This document shows positions 9,015 to 17,720 of a stretch of DNA of 64,000 bases, one piece after another. The number at the start of each line of letters is the position of its first letter. Within the stretch, counting starts at the first letter, position 1. A program made the position numbers and the translations under genes. The notes under the pieces were generated by a model. It did not search any database and was not told where the DNA came from. It saw only the letters and a program-made list of their open reading frames with translations. The DNA is from Solihabitans fulvus (GTDB taxonomy: Bacteria; Actinomycetota; Actinomycetes; Mycobacteriales; Pseudonocardiaceae): contig NZ_VUOB01000014.1 of NCBI RefSeq assembly GCF_008386585.1, positions 20,478 through 84,477 of the forward strand, given 5' to 3'.

Positions 9015-9199
9015 GCGGTCAGGCGACAGCGACCCCAGTCAGCGGTCAGACGCGGATCCCCGACCGGCCGTGAACCGGTGGCTTCCCGCGTCCCCAGTGA
9101 GCGGTCAGAGGACAGCGACCCCAGTCAGCGGTCAGACGCGGATCCCCGACCGGCCGTGAACCGGCGGCTTCCCGCGACCCCAGTGAGCGGTCAGAGGAC
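8996..9199. repeat. 86-bp tandem repeat, 2.4 copies
   Basis: Copies begin at 8996, 9082 and 9168, each opening CTTCCCGCG, giving an exact 86-bp period with few mismatches; the third copy is partial. Each unit carries the core CCCCAGTSAGCGGTCAG twice, so five core copies occur between about 9006 and 9195. The stop codon of the plus-strand gene (9012-9014) and the reversed stop of the minus-strand metallopeptidase (9191-9193) lie in equivalent positions of the first and last copy. The array fills the whole gap between the two convergent genes. Confidence 0.9.
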
Positions 9200-10057
9200 C
9201 TCGTCGGGGGCCGCGGCGAACGTGTTGCAGGAGTCGGTGCTGCCCGTCCGGTAGCCGTTGTCCGCCCAGCGGCCCTGGCTGGTCGCGCTGCCGTGCGTGT
9301 TGTCGCCGACGGGCTCCTCGGCCGCGTTGTTGAAGTCCTCCTCGGCGGCCTCGGCAAGGGACGCGTCGATCGAGGCGCTACCGCTCGCCGCGTGCAGGAA
9401 CATGCCGGCGAAGCAGTCGGCCTGGAGTTCCACGCGGCGGGACATCTCAAGGCCGGGCGCGCTCCGCAGGCCCGCCTTGACCATCACGGCGTCGGCGGCG
9501 CCGAGCAGGCCGGACAGCCGCTGCACGTGGTGCCCGTACTCGTGGCTCAGCGTCGCGAGGTGGCTGGCGGGCTCGTCGCCGCCGTTGGCGAGCAGCTGGT
9601 CGATCGGCAGGTAGATCGTGTGGTTGAGCCCGCAGTAGTAGGCGACCGCGTCCTGCGGATTCGGCGCCGCGCCGCACGGGCTCGCCTTCAGCTCGGCGGA
9701 GATGTCCACCGCGGGCGGTTCGAACGGCAGGGCCGCGGCCAGCAGCACGGGCTCCCACACCTGGTCGAGGCAGCGCACCGTGGCCAGGTAGTAGGCGGTC
9801 AGCGCGACCGTGTCCTGGCCGAACGCGGGCAGCTCGCAGTCCACGGTCGGCACGGCGGCCGGCTGCTGCAGCAGCGGGTGGTCGGCGAGGGCGCTGGCGA
9901 CCCCGCCCCTCGGCGCGATGTCGGCCGACACGGCCGCGTCGTCGCTCCCCGAGGGCGTGCCAGGCTCGCCGACCAGCCACACGTTGACCAGGATCGCGAG
10001 CAGCAACGCCACCGCCAGCCCGGCCCGCCGGGCGGCGGACGCGGGACGGTCCGACAC
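9191..10057 (-). CDS. Neutral zinc metallopeptidase (YpfJ-like), membrane-anchored
   Basis: A 288-residue predicted metalloprotease of the Zn_peptidase (YpfJ/KPN_02809) family. An uncleaved or cleaved N-terminal helix spans about residues 12-30, followed by an exported domain. The zinc motif is SHEYGHH (His172, Glu173, His176), with a downstream Glu in MSRRVELQADCFAGMF as the likely third ligand, and paired Cys (74/96, 128/142) that suggest disulfides outside the cell. It follows its longer paralogue at 10062-11579 with a 4-bp gap and shares the ELQAxCFAxMF and C-terminal NGYRT...CNTF pattern, so the two arose by duplication. The stop codon is inside the 86-bp repeat array. Confidence 0.88.
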   Translation of the reverse strand: MSDRPASAARRAGLAVALLLAILVNVWLVGEPGTPSGSDDAAVSADIAPRGGVASALADHPLLQQPAAVPTVDCELPAFGQDTVALTAYYLATVRCLDQVWEPVLLAAALPFEPPAVDISAELKASPCGAAPNPQDAVAYYCGLNHTIYLPIDQLLANGGDEPASHLATLSHEYGHHVQRLSGLLGAADAVMVKAGLRSAPGLEMSRRVELQADCFAGMFLHAASGSASIDASLAEAAEEDFNNAAEEPVGDNTHGSATSQGRWADNGYRTGSTDSCNTFAAAPDEVL

Positions 10058-10061
10058 GGTC

Positions 10062-11579
10062 CTACGCGACGTGCGCAGAGTCGGCCAGCCAGGTGTTGCA
10101 CTGCTGCGTGCTGTTGGTCCGGTAGCCCTGGTGCACCCAGGCGTTGTTCAGGTCCGGCGTGCCGTGGTCGCGCCTCGGGTACTGCGGCCAGTCGCCGCGC
10201 TGGCTCTCGTCGTCGATGGCCTGCTGCGCGATGGTGCCGTTCACCGAGCCCTTGTTCTGCACGGCCGCGATGAACATCGCCGCGAAGCAGCTCGCCTGGA
10301 GCTCCCTGCGGCGGCTCACCTCAAGGCCGCCGTTGGTGTCCCAGCCGCCCGCGTTGTAGGCCGCCTGGCCCGAGGCGGACAGGATCCCGCTGAGCTGCTG
10401 GAGGTGGTGTCCGAACTCGTGCGCGAGCACGCCGAGGTACTTGCCGCCCGCGTTGCCGAGCTGCTCGTTGTCCGAGTAGTAGGGCGCGGTCATGTAGATC
10501 ACGCCCTCGCAGTACATCGCGGTCTCCCTGGTGGCGCTGCGGGTGCCGCAGGGGGTGGAGACGTCCTCGGTGATCGTCTGGAGCTTCACCGGTGTGTAGG
10601 GCAGGTTCACCGACGCGAGCACCGGGGCCCACGCGTTCTCCAGGCACGGCAGGGCGGCGCGGTAGTAGGTGTCCTGGCCGGCGGCCGAGTTGTTGAACGG
10701 CGGGAGGGTGCAGGTCGCCTGCATGGCCGCGAGGTTGGTGTTGAACGGGTTGTCGCCAAGTGCGATCACGGCCTTGGGGCCCGACTGGGTGGACGGCGGG
10801 GTGGCCGTGTCGCTGGTGCGGTTACCGGTGCTGCGCCCGCCCGTGGTCGACCGGCCCGTGGTGCGGTTGGCTGCCGTGGTGGTGTTGTCGGTGGTGTCGG
10901 TGGTGTCGGTGTCCGAGGTGGAGGAGTAGGTCGGGTAGTTGTTGTTGTACCCGGAGTCGGCCACCCGGTGCGACCGGTTGTTGCTGGCCACCGCGCCGAC
11001 CACGCCGAGGCCGACCACGACGACGGCGAGCAGCACGACGGCGACGATCGGACCATTCGAGCGCTTCCGCGCCGGCATGGGCGGGTAGGGGCTGTACTGC
11101 GGCTGACCCCACGGGGACGCGCTCGCGCCGGGCTGCTGGAGGCCGGGCAGTGGCGCTCCAGGGCCGGGCGCGCCGGGAGCGGGCCAGCCGGGCGGCGCGT
11201 CGAGCGGCCGCATCGGCGGCATGGGTCCGGTGCCAGGCTGGCCGGCGAGCGGCCTCGGCGGCGGCGCGACGGGCAGCGGCGGCGGGCCGCCTCGGAATGG
11301 TGGTTGACCCGGCGGCTGGTTCGGCGGCGGGCCCTGCGGGCGCTGGCCGTACGGCGGTCCCTGCGGCGGACCCTGGGGTGGGCCCTGCGGCGGTCCTTGC
11401 CGAGGTCCCTGCGGGCCTTGCGGCGGTCCCTGCTGTGGTCCCTGCTGCGGCCAGCCGGGGCGCTGGCCCGGCGGCATGCCGCCGGGCGGCGGCTGGTTGG
11501 ACCCGAATGGCGCGCGTTCCGGCGGTGGGCCGACCGGGCGAGGCGGCGGCCACCCACCTGGCGGTGGCGGTTGCGTCAT
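10062..11579 (-). CDS. Neutral zinc metallopeptidase with long Pro/Gly-rich N-terminus
   Basis: A 505-residue paralogue of the downstream gene. The first 170 residues are a cytosolic Pro/Gly/Gln-rich low-complexity region (runs of GPPQGPPQ), followed by a basic turn (PARKRSN), one membrane helix at about 178-202, a Thr/Ser-rich linker, and an exported metalloprotease domain. The zinc motif is LAHEFGHH (His387, Glu388, His391), followed by RRRELQASCFAAMF. The Pro-rich cytosolic segment is typical of actinobacterial membrane proteins that interact with other envelope proteins or cluster by weak contacts; that role is inference. It forms a two-gene operon with the shorter paralogue and is divergent from the DUF2207 gene across 76 bp. 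Confidence 0.9.
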   Translation of the reverse strand: MTQPPPPGGWPPPRPVGPPPERAPFGSNQPPPGGMPPGQRPGWPQQGPQQGPPQGPQGPRQGPPQGPPQGPPQGPPYGQRPQGPPPNQPPGQPPFRGGPPPLPVAPPPRPLAGQPGTGPMPPMRPLDAPPGWPAPGAPGPGAPLPGLQQPGASASPWGQPQYSPYPPMPARKRSNGPIVAVVLLAVVVVGLGVVGAVASNNRSHRVADSGYNNNYPTYSSTSDTDTTDTTDNTTTAANRTTGRSTTGGRSTGNRTSDTATPPSTQSGPKAVIALGDNPFNTNLAAMQATCTLPPFNNSAAGQDTYYRAALPCLENAWAPVLASVNLPYTPVKLQTITEDVSTPCGTRSATRETAMYCEGVIYMTAPYYSDNEQLGNAGGKYLGVLAHEFGHHLQQLSGILSASGQAAYNAGGWDTNGGLEVSRRRELQASCFAAMFIAAVQNKGSVNGTIAQQAIDDESQRGDWPQYPRRDHGTPDLNNAWVHQGYRTNSTQQCNTWLADSAHVA

Positions 11580-11655
11580 CTGTCGGATCCCCCAAAAGAT
11601 CGCCTTAGCTCATTCGGCTCAAAAGCATAAGCGTGCTCCGCTATTCTCCGCTGCC

Positions 11656-13398
11656 GTGTTGAAAAACTGGGGGGCACGCACCGCCGCGACCATCGTGCTG
11701 GCCGGCGTGGCGCTTGGCTTCGGTGGTGGCTCGGCCGGCGCGGCCGTTGGCGACGGCCCGCAGGCGCCGCCGTTGCCGGTGCCGTCCGGCTCGGTGCCGA
11801 CGATCACCGGCACGTCGGGGCTGCCCGACTCGCTGAACAGCGAGATCCGGCTCAAGGTGGAACGCGACGGCAAGCTCACCGTCACCGAGCTGATCTCCGT
11901 CCCGCAGGGCAAGACGGTGCACCGCGCGATGCCGCTGCGGCTCCCCGTCGGCACGAGCGTCGACCGCGTGTTCACCGTCAGCAACGCGTCGGTGCAGGGC
12001 AGCGGCACCGCGTCGGCGACCTCGGACGAATTCGATGTTTCCCTCAATTCGGGCGCATCGACGATCACCTACACAGTTGACGGCACGGTCGCGGACATGG
12101 GCGACCGGCAGGAGGTGCGCTGGCAGGTCGCTGGCGGCTGGGACACCCGGTTCGACACCGTCACCGTCTCGCTGATCGCGCCGAGCCAGCCCAAGTCCGT
12201 CACCTGCCTGTCCGGTCCGCCGGGATCCGTGCACGGGTGCAGCTTCGCCAGCGTGTCCGAGGCGCAGGCCGCCAGGGCCAGCGTGATCACGCTGCGGGTC
12301 GGCGAGCGCATCGACTTCTCCGTCGGCCTGCCGCTGGGCAGCGTGCCGGTCAACGCCAAGCTCGCCGACGTGTCCGACCTGGCCAGCGCCTTCGCGCTGA
12401 CCCCGGCCACCGGCGCCGCGCTCGGCCTCGTCGTGCTGCTGCTGATCGTCGGCCTCGTGCTGCTCGGGCGGGCGCGGGCCAGGGACGGCCGCGCGCTCAC
12501 CGCCGAGGTCGGCCCCGTCAACGTGCTGGTGCGCACCGCCGACGACCACGTCGCCTTCGCGTCCCCGGACGGCGTGCTGCCCGGCCAGGTCGGCACGCTG
12601 GTCGACGAGCACGTCGACGTCGTCGACGTCACCGCGACCGTCATCGACCTCGCGGTGCGCAACTACCTGTGGATCGAGGAGATCGGCGGCGCTGGCGGCG
12701 TGCTGGACTGGCGCATCGTGCGGCGCAACCCGGTCGACCAGGCCCTCGCCGGCTACGAGCGGGCTGTCTACCAGGCGCTGCTGCCCGGTGAGACGCAGGC
12801 CGTGCTGCTGTCCGAGCTGCGCACCACCCAGGTCGACCTGGCGCAGGCGCGCGAGGAGCTCTACACCGACGTCGTCGCCAAGGGCTGGTTCGGGCGCCGC
12901 CCCGACGCGCGCCGCACCCCGCTGTGGTGGGCGGGCGCGGTGCTCGCCGGGCTCGGCGTCGCCGCGACCGTGGCGCTAGCGCTGACTATCGGGGGCGCGC
13001 TGTTCGGGCTGGCCGCCGCGGTGCTCGGCGTCGCGCTGCTGCTCGGCGCCCGCTGGATGCCGGCCCGCACCAAGCGCGGCAGCGCCCTGCTGGCACAGGT
13101 CAAGGGCGTGCGCGACTACCTCTATCGGGCGATGCCGACCGACCTGCCCGAGGCGGACCGGGAGCTGGTGTTCTCCCGCTCGCTGCCCTACGCGGTGGTG
13201 CTCGGCGCGACCGACCGGTGGCTGGCCACCTTCGCCGAGGTGGACGCCGACGCCGACGGCGCGCCGGGGCTGTACTGGTTCGGCGAGGCACAGCACTCCG
13301 CCGACCTGCGCAGGTTCGCCGTGCACTTCCCCGCGTTGCTCAGCGCGCTCGACGGCGTCCTCGCGCAGGCGGGCCACCTGCGTTCGCTTCGGGCGTAG
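11656..13398 (+). CDS. DUF2207 domain membrane protein
   Basis: A 580-residue exported membrane protein of the DUF2207 family. A signal peptide covers about residues 1-31 (basic LKNWGARTAAT then a hydrophobic stretch ending GGSAGAAVG). An extracytoplasmic beta-rich domain runs to about 250, then a helix at 255-280, a cytosolic domain, a closely spaced pair of helices at about 418-455 and a C-terminal globular part. GTG 11656 (VLKNWG) is chosen because it produces the signal peptide directly. The extracytoplasmic part looks like a ligand- or polymer-binding fold; the family function is unknown. It is followed 60 bp later by the M16 peptidase genes on the same strand. Confidence 0.85.
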   Translation: MLKNWGARTAATIVLAGVALGFGGGSAGAAVGDGPQAPPLPVPSGSVPTITGTSGLPDSLNSEIRLKVERDGKLTVTELISVPQGKTVHRAMPLRLPVGTSVDRVFTVSNASVQGSGTASATSDEFDVSLNSGASTITYTVDGTVADMGDRQEVRWQVAGGWDTRFDTVTVSLIAPSQPKSVTCLSGPPGSVHGCSFASVSEAQAARASVITLRVGERIDFSVGLPLGSVPVNAKLADVSDLASAFALTPATGAALGLVVLLLIVGLVLLGRARARDGRALTAEVGPVNVLVRTADDHVAFASPDGVLPGQVGTLVDEHVDVVDVTATVIDLAVRNYLWIEEIGGAGGVLDWRIVRRNPVDQALAGYERAVYQALLPGETQAVLLSELRTTQVDLAQAREELYTDVVAKGWFGRRPDARRTPLWWAGAVLAGLGVAATVALALTIGGALFGLAAAVLGVALLLGARWMPARTKRGSALLAQVKGVRDYLYRAMPTDLPEADRELVFSRSLPYAVVLGATDRWLATFAEVDADADGAPGLYWFGEAQHSADLRRFAVHFPALLSALDGVLAQAGHLRSLRA

Positions 13399-13458
13399 CA
13401 ACTGTCGGCCACGCCCCATCCCTGCGAGGTGGAACGGCGCACGTCGTAGGCTGCCAAC

Positions 13459-14742
13459 ATGGCCGCACCCGAACTGCACAGGTTCACGCTAAGCAACGGC
13501 CTCCGTGTGGTGCTCGCCCCCGACTCCAGCGCGCCTGTTGTCGGCGTGAGCGTGCACTACGACGTGGGGTTCCGCTCCGAACCGGAGGGCCGGACCGGCT
13601 TCGCGCACCTGTTCGAGCATCTGATGTTCCAGGGCAGCGAGAGCCTGGAGAAGCTCGCCCACTTCCGGCACGTGCAGTCCTCCGGCGGCACGTTCAACGG
13701 CTCGACGCACCCGGACTACACCGACTACTACGAGGTGCTGCCGTCGGCGGCCCTTGAGCGGGCGCTGTTCCTGGAAGCCGACCGGATGCGGGCCCCGAAG
13801 ATCACCGAGGAGAACCTCCGCAACCAGATCGACGTGGTGAAGGAGGAGATCAGGCTCAACGTGCTGAACCGGCCGTACGGCGGGTTCCCGTGGATCGTGC
13901 TCCCTCCGGTGCTGTTCCAGACCTTCCCCAACGCGCACAACGGTTACGGCGACTTCACCGACCTTGAGCAGGCCACCGTGGAGGACTGCGCCGCGTTCTT
14001 CGACACCTACTACGCGCCGGGCAACGCGGTGCTCACCGTCGCTGGCGACTTCGAGGTGGACACCGCGCGGGAGCTCGTCGAGCGGCACTTCGGCGACGTG
14101 CCGGCTAGGCCGGTGCCGACCCGCCCGTCCTTCGCCGAGCCGCCGCCGCAGGGCCAGCTGCGCGCGGAGCACGCCGACCCGCACGCCCCGCTGCCCGCCA
14201 TCGCGATCGGCTACCGCGTGCCCGACCCGATGTCCGACCTGGACGGCTACCTCGCCTACCTGGTGCTCGCCGGCGTGCTGACCGACGGCGACGGCTCGCG
14301 GCTCCAGCAGCGGCTGGTGCACCGGGACGCGCTGGTCACCGACGTCAACGCCGGGTGCGGGCTGTTCGGTCCGCTGGAGGCGCGCGATCCCGACACCTTC
14401 ACCATCACCGCGGTGCACTCGCCCGAGGTGACCTCCGACCAGCTGCTCGCCGTGATCGACGAGGAGCTGCAACGGCTCGCCGAGCAGCCGCCGACCCAGG
14501 AGGAGCTGGCCAGGGTCACCGTCCGGTGGGTCGCCGGGCTGCACAAGGAGCACGACAGGGTGACGAGCCGGACGCTCGGCCTCGGCTCGGCCGAGTTGCT
14601 GTTCGGTCGCGCCGAACTGATCTACGAACTGCCGGAACGGATCGCCGCGGTGACCGCGAACGACGTGGCCGCCGCCGCCAAGGCGCTGCGGCCCGACTCG
14701 CGCGCCGTGCTGACCGTGCTGCCGGCCGGAGGTGCCGAATGA
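13459..14742 (+). CDS. M16 family zinc peptidase, catalytic subunit
   Basis: A 427-residue insulinase-like (M16) protease. The inverted zinc motif HLFEH is at residues 50-54 (His50, Glu53, His54) with the third ligand Glu in VVKEEIRLN near residue 130. A second, inactive-looking M16_C domain covers about 170-350. No signal peptide is present. It overlaps the next M16 gene by 4 bp (ATGA), so a 1:1 hetero-oligomer with that non-catalytic subunit is expected, as in mitochondrial processing peptidase and Sphingomonas Sph2681/2682-type pairs. Substrates are likely short peptides held in the clam-shell chamber. Confidence 0.94.
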   Translation: MAAPELHRFTLSNGLRVVLAPDSSAPVVGVSVHYDVGFRSEPEGRTGFAHLFEHLMFQGSESLEKLAHFRHVQSSGGTFNGSTHPDYTDYYEVLPSAALERALFLEADRMRAPKITEENLRNQIDVVKEEIRLNVLNRPYGGFPWIVLPPVLFQTFPNAHNGYGDFTDLEQATVEDCAAFFDTYYAPGNAVLTVAGDFEVDTARELVERHFGDVPARPVPTRPSFAEPPPQGQLRAEHADPHAPLPAIAIGYRVPDPMSDLDGYLAYLVLAGVLTDGDGSRLQQRLVHRDALVTDVNAGCGLFGPLEARDPDTFTITAVHSPEVTSDQLLAVIDEELQRLAEQPPTQEELARVTVRWVAGLHKEHDRVTSRTLGLGSAELLFGRAELIYELPERIAAVTANDVAAAAKALRPDSRAVLTVLPAGGAE

Positions 14743-16124
14743 GCCTGTCGACCCACCGCACCGCCGAGGAGATCGGCCGCACCGCGCTCGGCCCGAGGCA
14801 GCTGCCGCCGCTCGGCGTGCAGCGTCCGGCGGCCGAACTGTCCACTGTGGACACCGTATTGCCCAACGGGCTTAGGGTGATCGCCGTGCGGCGGTCCTCG
14901 GTGCCCGTCGTGGAACTGCGGGTGCGGGTGCCGTTCGCCGCCACGAAGTCGGTGTCGGAGGACCCGCTGCACGCGGCGCGGGCCGAGGTGCTGGCCAACA
15001 CGCTGCTCACCGGCACGCAGCGACGCAGCCGGGTGCAGATGGACACCGACATCGCGCTGGTCGGCGGCGACCTCGACGCCGCGGTCGACCCCGAGCGGCT
15101 GAGCATCGGCGGCAACGCCCTCGCGTCCGGTCTCGACACGCTGTTGGACGTGCTCGCGGACGCCCTCACCGGGGCCGTGTACGCGGAGGACGAGGTCGCC
15201 CGCGAGCGCGAGCGGCTGGCGGAGCGCATCGCGATGGCGCGCTCGCAGCCGTCGGTGATCGCGCGGGAGGCGTTGCAGCGGCACCGTTACGGCGACCACC
15301 CGTTCGCCAAGGAGATGCCGGAGGCCGACGAGGTCGCGCAGGTGACGGCCGAGGAGGTGCGCGCGCTGCACCGGGGTGCGGTGCTGCCGCGCGGTTCGGT
15401 GCTGGTGTTGGTCGGCGACGTCGACCCGGACACGGCCGTCGCCAAGGTGGCCGCGGCGTTGGCGGGGTGGGTCGGCGAGGGCAGTGCCGCCGAGCTGCCC
15501 GCGTTGCCGCCGTTGGCCGGCGGCGATCTGCTGCTGGTGCACCGGCCCGGCGCCGTGCAGTCGCAGATTCGCCTGTCCGCGCAGTCGATTCCGCGCACGG
15601 ACGCCAGGTATCCCGCGCTCCAGCTGGCGAACATGATCTTCGGCGGATTCTTCTCCTCGCGTCTGGTGGAGAACATCCGCGAGGACAAGGGATACACCTA
15701 CAGCGCGCGGTCCTATCCCGAGTTCACCGCGACCGGCGCGACGCTGCTGATCGACGCCGACACCGCCAGCGAGGTTACCGCGGCCGCGCTGTTGGAGACC
15801 AGGTACGAGCTCGGTCGCCTCGCGCTGGTTCCGCCGAGCGAGGCGGAGGTGGACACCGCCCGTCGATACGCCATCGGGTCGCTGCTCACCGCGACGTCCT
15901 CGCAGGGCGGGCTGGCGTCGTTCCTGCTGAGCCTCGCCGGTGTCGGCCTCGGGTCGGACTGGCTGCGGGCGCACCCAGAGCGGCTGGCCGCGGTCACGGT
16001 GGAGCAGGTCGCGCAGGCCGCGTTGGAGTTCTTCGCGCCGTCGGCGTACACCGGCATCGTGGTCGGTGACGCCGAGCGGCTCGCGCCGCAGCTGCGTGCG
16101 CTCGGGGGAGTGACACTGCCTTGA
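14739..16124 (+). CDS. M16 family peptidase, non-catalytic subunit
   Basis: A 461-residue M16 protein that lacks the HxxEH zinc site. At the equivalent position (about residues 75-85) it reads EDPLHAARAEVLA. It keeps the family substrate-binding Arg/Tyr region SRLVENIREDKGYTYSARSY in the second half. That pattern identifies it as the binding partner of the catalytic subunit encoded just upstream, to which it is coupled by an ATGA overlap. The N-terminal extension (about 40 residues before TVLPNGLRVI) is longer than in the catalytic protein. The reading frame overlaps the following nudC reading frame if that gene starts at TTG 16121. Confidence 0.92.
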   Translation: MSLSTHRTAEEIGRTALGPRQLPPLGVQRPAAELSTVDTVLPNGLRVIAVRRSSVPVVELRVRVPFAATKSVSEDPLHAARAEVLANTLLTGTQRRSRVQMDTDIALVGGDLDAAVDPERLSIGGNALASGLDTLLDVLADALTGAVYAEDEVARERERLAERIAMARSQPSVIAREALQRHRYGDHPFAKEMPEADEVAQVTAEEVRALHRGAVLPRGSVLVLVGDVDPDTAVAKVAAALAGWVGEGSAAELPALPPLAGGDLLLVHRPGAVQSQIRLSAQSIPRTDARYPALQLANMIFGGFFSSRLVENIREDKGYTYSARSYPEFTATGATLLIDADTASEVTAAALLETRYELGRLALVPPSEAEVDTARRYAIGSLLTATSSQGGLASFLLSLAGVGLGSDWLRAHPERLAAVTVEQVAQAALEFFAPSAYTGIVVGDAERLAPQLRALGGVTLP

Positions 16125-16138
16125 CGGAGCACCACGCC

Positions 16139-17101
16139 GTGACGGACCGCGTGCTCGGCTCGGACGAGCTCGTGGCGACGTCCACGGAGGCGGACTTCCA
16201 GATGCTGGATCTGCCCGCGTTATCAAGGTCCACTGTGGACAGACGGGAACCGTTGCGGGACGACGAGGAGCGCGTCCGGGAGCTGTGGCCAAGCGCTCGG
16301 GTGATCGTGGTCGACGCGGCGGGGCGCACGCCGCTCGGGCCCGACGGCGTCTCGCTGGTCTACCGGTCGGCGCCGACTGTCGGCGAAGCGCCGCCGGCGG
16401 ACGCGTTGCTGTTGGGCGAGCAGGACGGCGTGGCGTACTGGGCCGTGCTGGCCTCGCCCGACCAGGTTTCCGAGGACTGGCGGGACCTGCGGGCGATCGG
16501 CGCGTTGCTCGACGCGACGGATGCCGGGCTGTTGACCACGGCCGTCTCGTTGTTCAACTGGCACCGGCACGCCGGGTTCTGCGCGGTGTGCGGGTCCCGC
16601 ACGGAGTCGGCCAGGTCGGGCTGGGTGCGGCAGTGCACCGGCTGCGGGCGGGAGGAGTATCCCCGCACGGACGCGGCCGTGATCTGCCTCGTGCACGACG
16701 GCGAGGGCGCCAACGGGGAGCATGTCCTGTTGGCCAGGCAGCCCGTGTGGCCGCCGGAGCGGTACTCGGTGCTGGCCGGGTTCGTCGAGGCGGGCGAGTC
16801 GCTGGAGGCGTGCGTCGAGCGGGAGGTCGCCGAGGAGGTCGGGGTCGCCGTGCACGCCGTGCGGTATCTCGGCAGCCAGCCATGGCCGTTCCCCCGGTCG
16901 ATCATGGTCGGGTTCGCGGCCATCGCGGACCGGTCCGCGCCATTGCACGCGGCCGACGGCGAGATCGAGGACGCGCGGTGGGTGCACCGGTCCCAGGTGC
17001 GTGCCGCGTTGGACGCGGACGGCCGGATTCCCGGGCTGTGGCTGCCGATGCACACGTCCATCGCGTATCAGATGCTGGCCGGTTGGGCCGCCGCAGGCTG
17101 A
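16139..17101 (+). CDS. nudC: NAD(+) diphosphatase (NudC)
   Basis: A 320-residue Nudix hydrolase that cleaves NAD(H) to NMN(H) and AMP and, in the E. coli relative, removes NAD caps from RNA. A four-Cys zinc site is present (CAVCG at 148-152 and CTGCG at 166-170), followed by the Nudix box GFVEAGESLEACVEREVAEE (about 214-233) and the NudC signature SQPWPFP. GTG 16139 is preferred because GGAG lies 9 bases upstream; TTG 16121, which would overlap the previous stop, is also in frame. It sits last in the M16-M16-nudC run and is followed by a strong hairpin at 17118-17158. Confidence 0.95.
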   Translation: MTDRVLGSDELVATSTEADFQMLDLPALSRSTVDRREPLRDDEERVRELWPSARVIVVDAAGRTPLGPDGVSLVYRSAPTVGEAPPADALLLGEQDGVAYWAVLASPDQVSEDWRDLRAIGALLDATDAGLLTTAVSLFNWHRHAGFCAVCGSRTESARSGWVRQCTGCGREEYPRTDAAVICLVHDGEGANGEHVLLARQPVWPPERYSVLAGFVEAGESLEACVEREVAEEVGVAVHAVRYLGSQPWPFPRSIMVGFAAIADRSAPLHAADGEIEDARWVHRSQVRAALDADGRIPGLWLPMHTSIAYQMLAGWAAAG

Positions 17102-17117
17102 CGGCGACTGCGGAAGC

Positions 17118-17158
17118 ACACCGACGATCCGGCACCGGTGGTGCCGGGTCGTCGGTGT
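17118..17158. terminator. GC-rich hairpin between nudC and the convergent small gene
   Basis: Two 19-nt arms (17118-17136 and 17140-17158) pair with one mismatch around a 3-nt loop, followed by TT. It lies 16 bp after the nudC stop and 12 bp before the reversed stop of the gene at 17171-17638, so it can terminate both transcripts. Confidence 0.8.
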
Positions 17159-17170
17159 TTGCGGTGCGAC

Positions 17171-17638
17171 TCAGGCGATGCGGCTGGGGTCGTCGACGGT
17201 GGGGAAGGTGCCGTCGGCGTGGGCGCGGCGGACGTCGTTGACGTAGTTGCGGGAGAACATCGCGGAGAGCATGGCGATGCCGCCCCGGTGCACGCGGATC
17301 TCGCCGTGCCGGACCTCGCCGGTGATGTGGATGCGGCGGCCGTCGACGGCGGCCTGACCGGTCCAGTCCTTGACCCGGCCGCGGCCGATGATCGTGAGGT
17401 CCCAGTGGTCGATGACCGCGCCTTCTGGCACCAGGAGCTTGAGCATGCCGTGGTCGAGGTCGACGCGGACCTCGATGTCGCCGTCCGGGATCTGCGGGGA
17501 GCGGAGGTCCAGGACGGCGTGTCCCCGACGGGCCTTGACCTCGAAGGCGTTGGCGTCGGTCCAGTTGCCGAGCTTCTTGGTGACGCCGTAGTGGGCCTGG
17601 ACGCGGACGGCCTCGGTGACGGTGTGCGTGGTGTTCAT
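17171..17638 (-). CDS. Conserved actinobacterial protein, beta-rich, function unknown
   Basis: A 155-residue soluble protein. The sequence alternates short strands with charged turns (HAVLDLR, IEVRVDLDHGMLKLLVPEGAVID, RIHITGEVRHGEIRVHRGG), which predicts a beta-sandwich or beta-helix-like fold similar to the C-terminal putative adhesin/DUF1707-associated domains. A helical tail (AMLSAMFSRNYVNDVRRAHADG) follows. No signal peptide. ATG 17638 has a good ribosome-binding site (GAAAGGAAC). A perfect inverted repeat at 17698-17720 sits 60 bp upstream, which suggests regulation by a dimeric repressor. The regulator itself is not encoded next to it. Confidence 0.75.
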   Translation of the reverse strand: MNTTHTVTEAVRVQAHYGVTKKLGNWTDANAFEVKARRGHAVLDLRSPQIPDGDIEVRVDLDHGMLKLLVPEGAVIDHWDLTIIGRGRVKDWTGQAAVDGRRIHITGEVRHGEIRVHRGGIAMLSAMFSRNYVNDVRRAHADGTFPTVDDPSRIA

Positions 17639-17677
17639 CGCGGTGTTCCTTTCGGGAATCGGGCAACTACCTCGCGT

Positions 17678-17720
17678 GCTAAGTGACTCGCTTGGTGAAT
17701 CTCTTAGCTGCTGAGAGATT
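17678..17720. promoter_or_regulatory. Inverted-repeat operator candidate upstream of 17171-17638
   Basis: AATCTCT (17698-17704) and AGAGATT (17714-17720) are perfect 7-nt arms around a 9-nt centre. A second, wider pair, GCTAAG (from 17678) and CTTAGC (ending about 17708), overlaps it. The region is A/T-richer than its surroundings and sits where a promoter for the minus-strand gene should be. MarR- or PadR-type repressors bind sites of this geometry; which one acts here is unknown. Confidence 0.5.
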
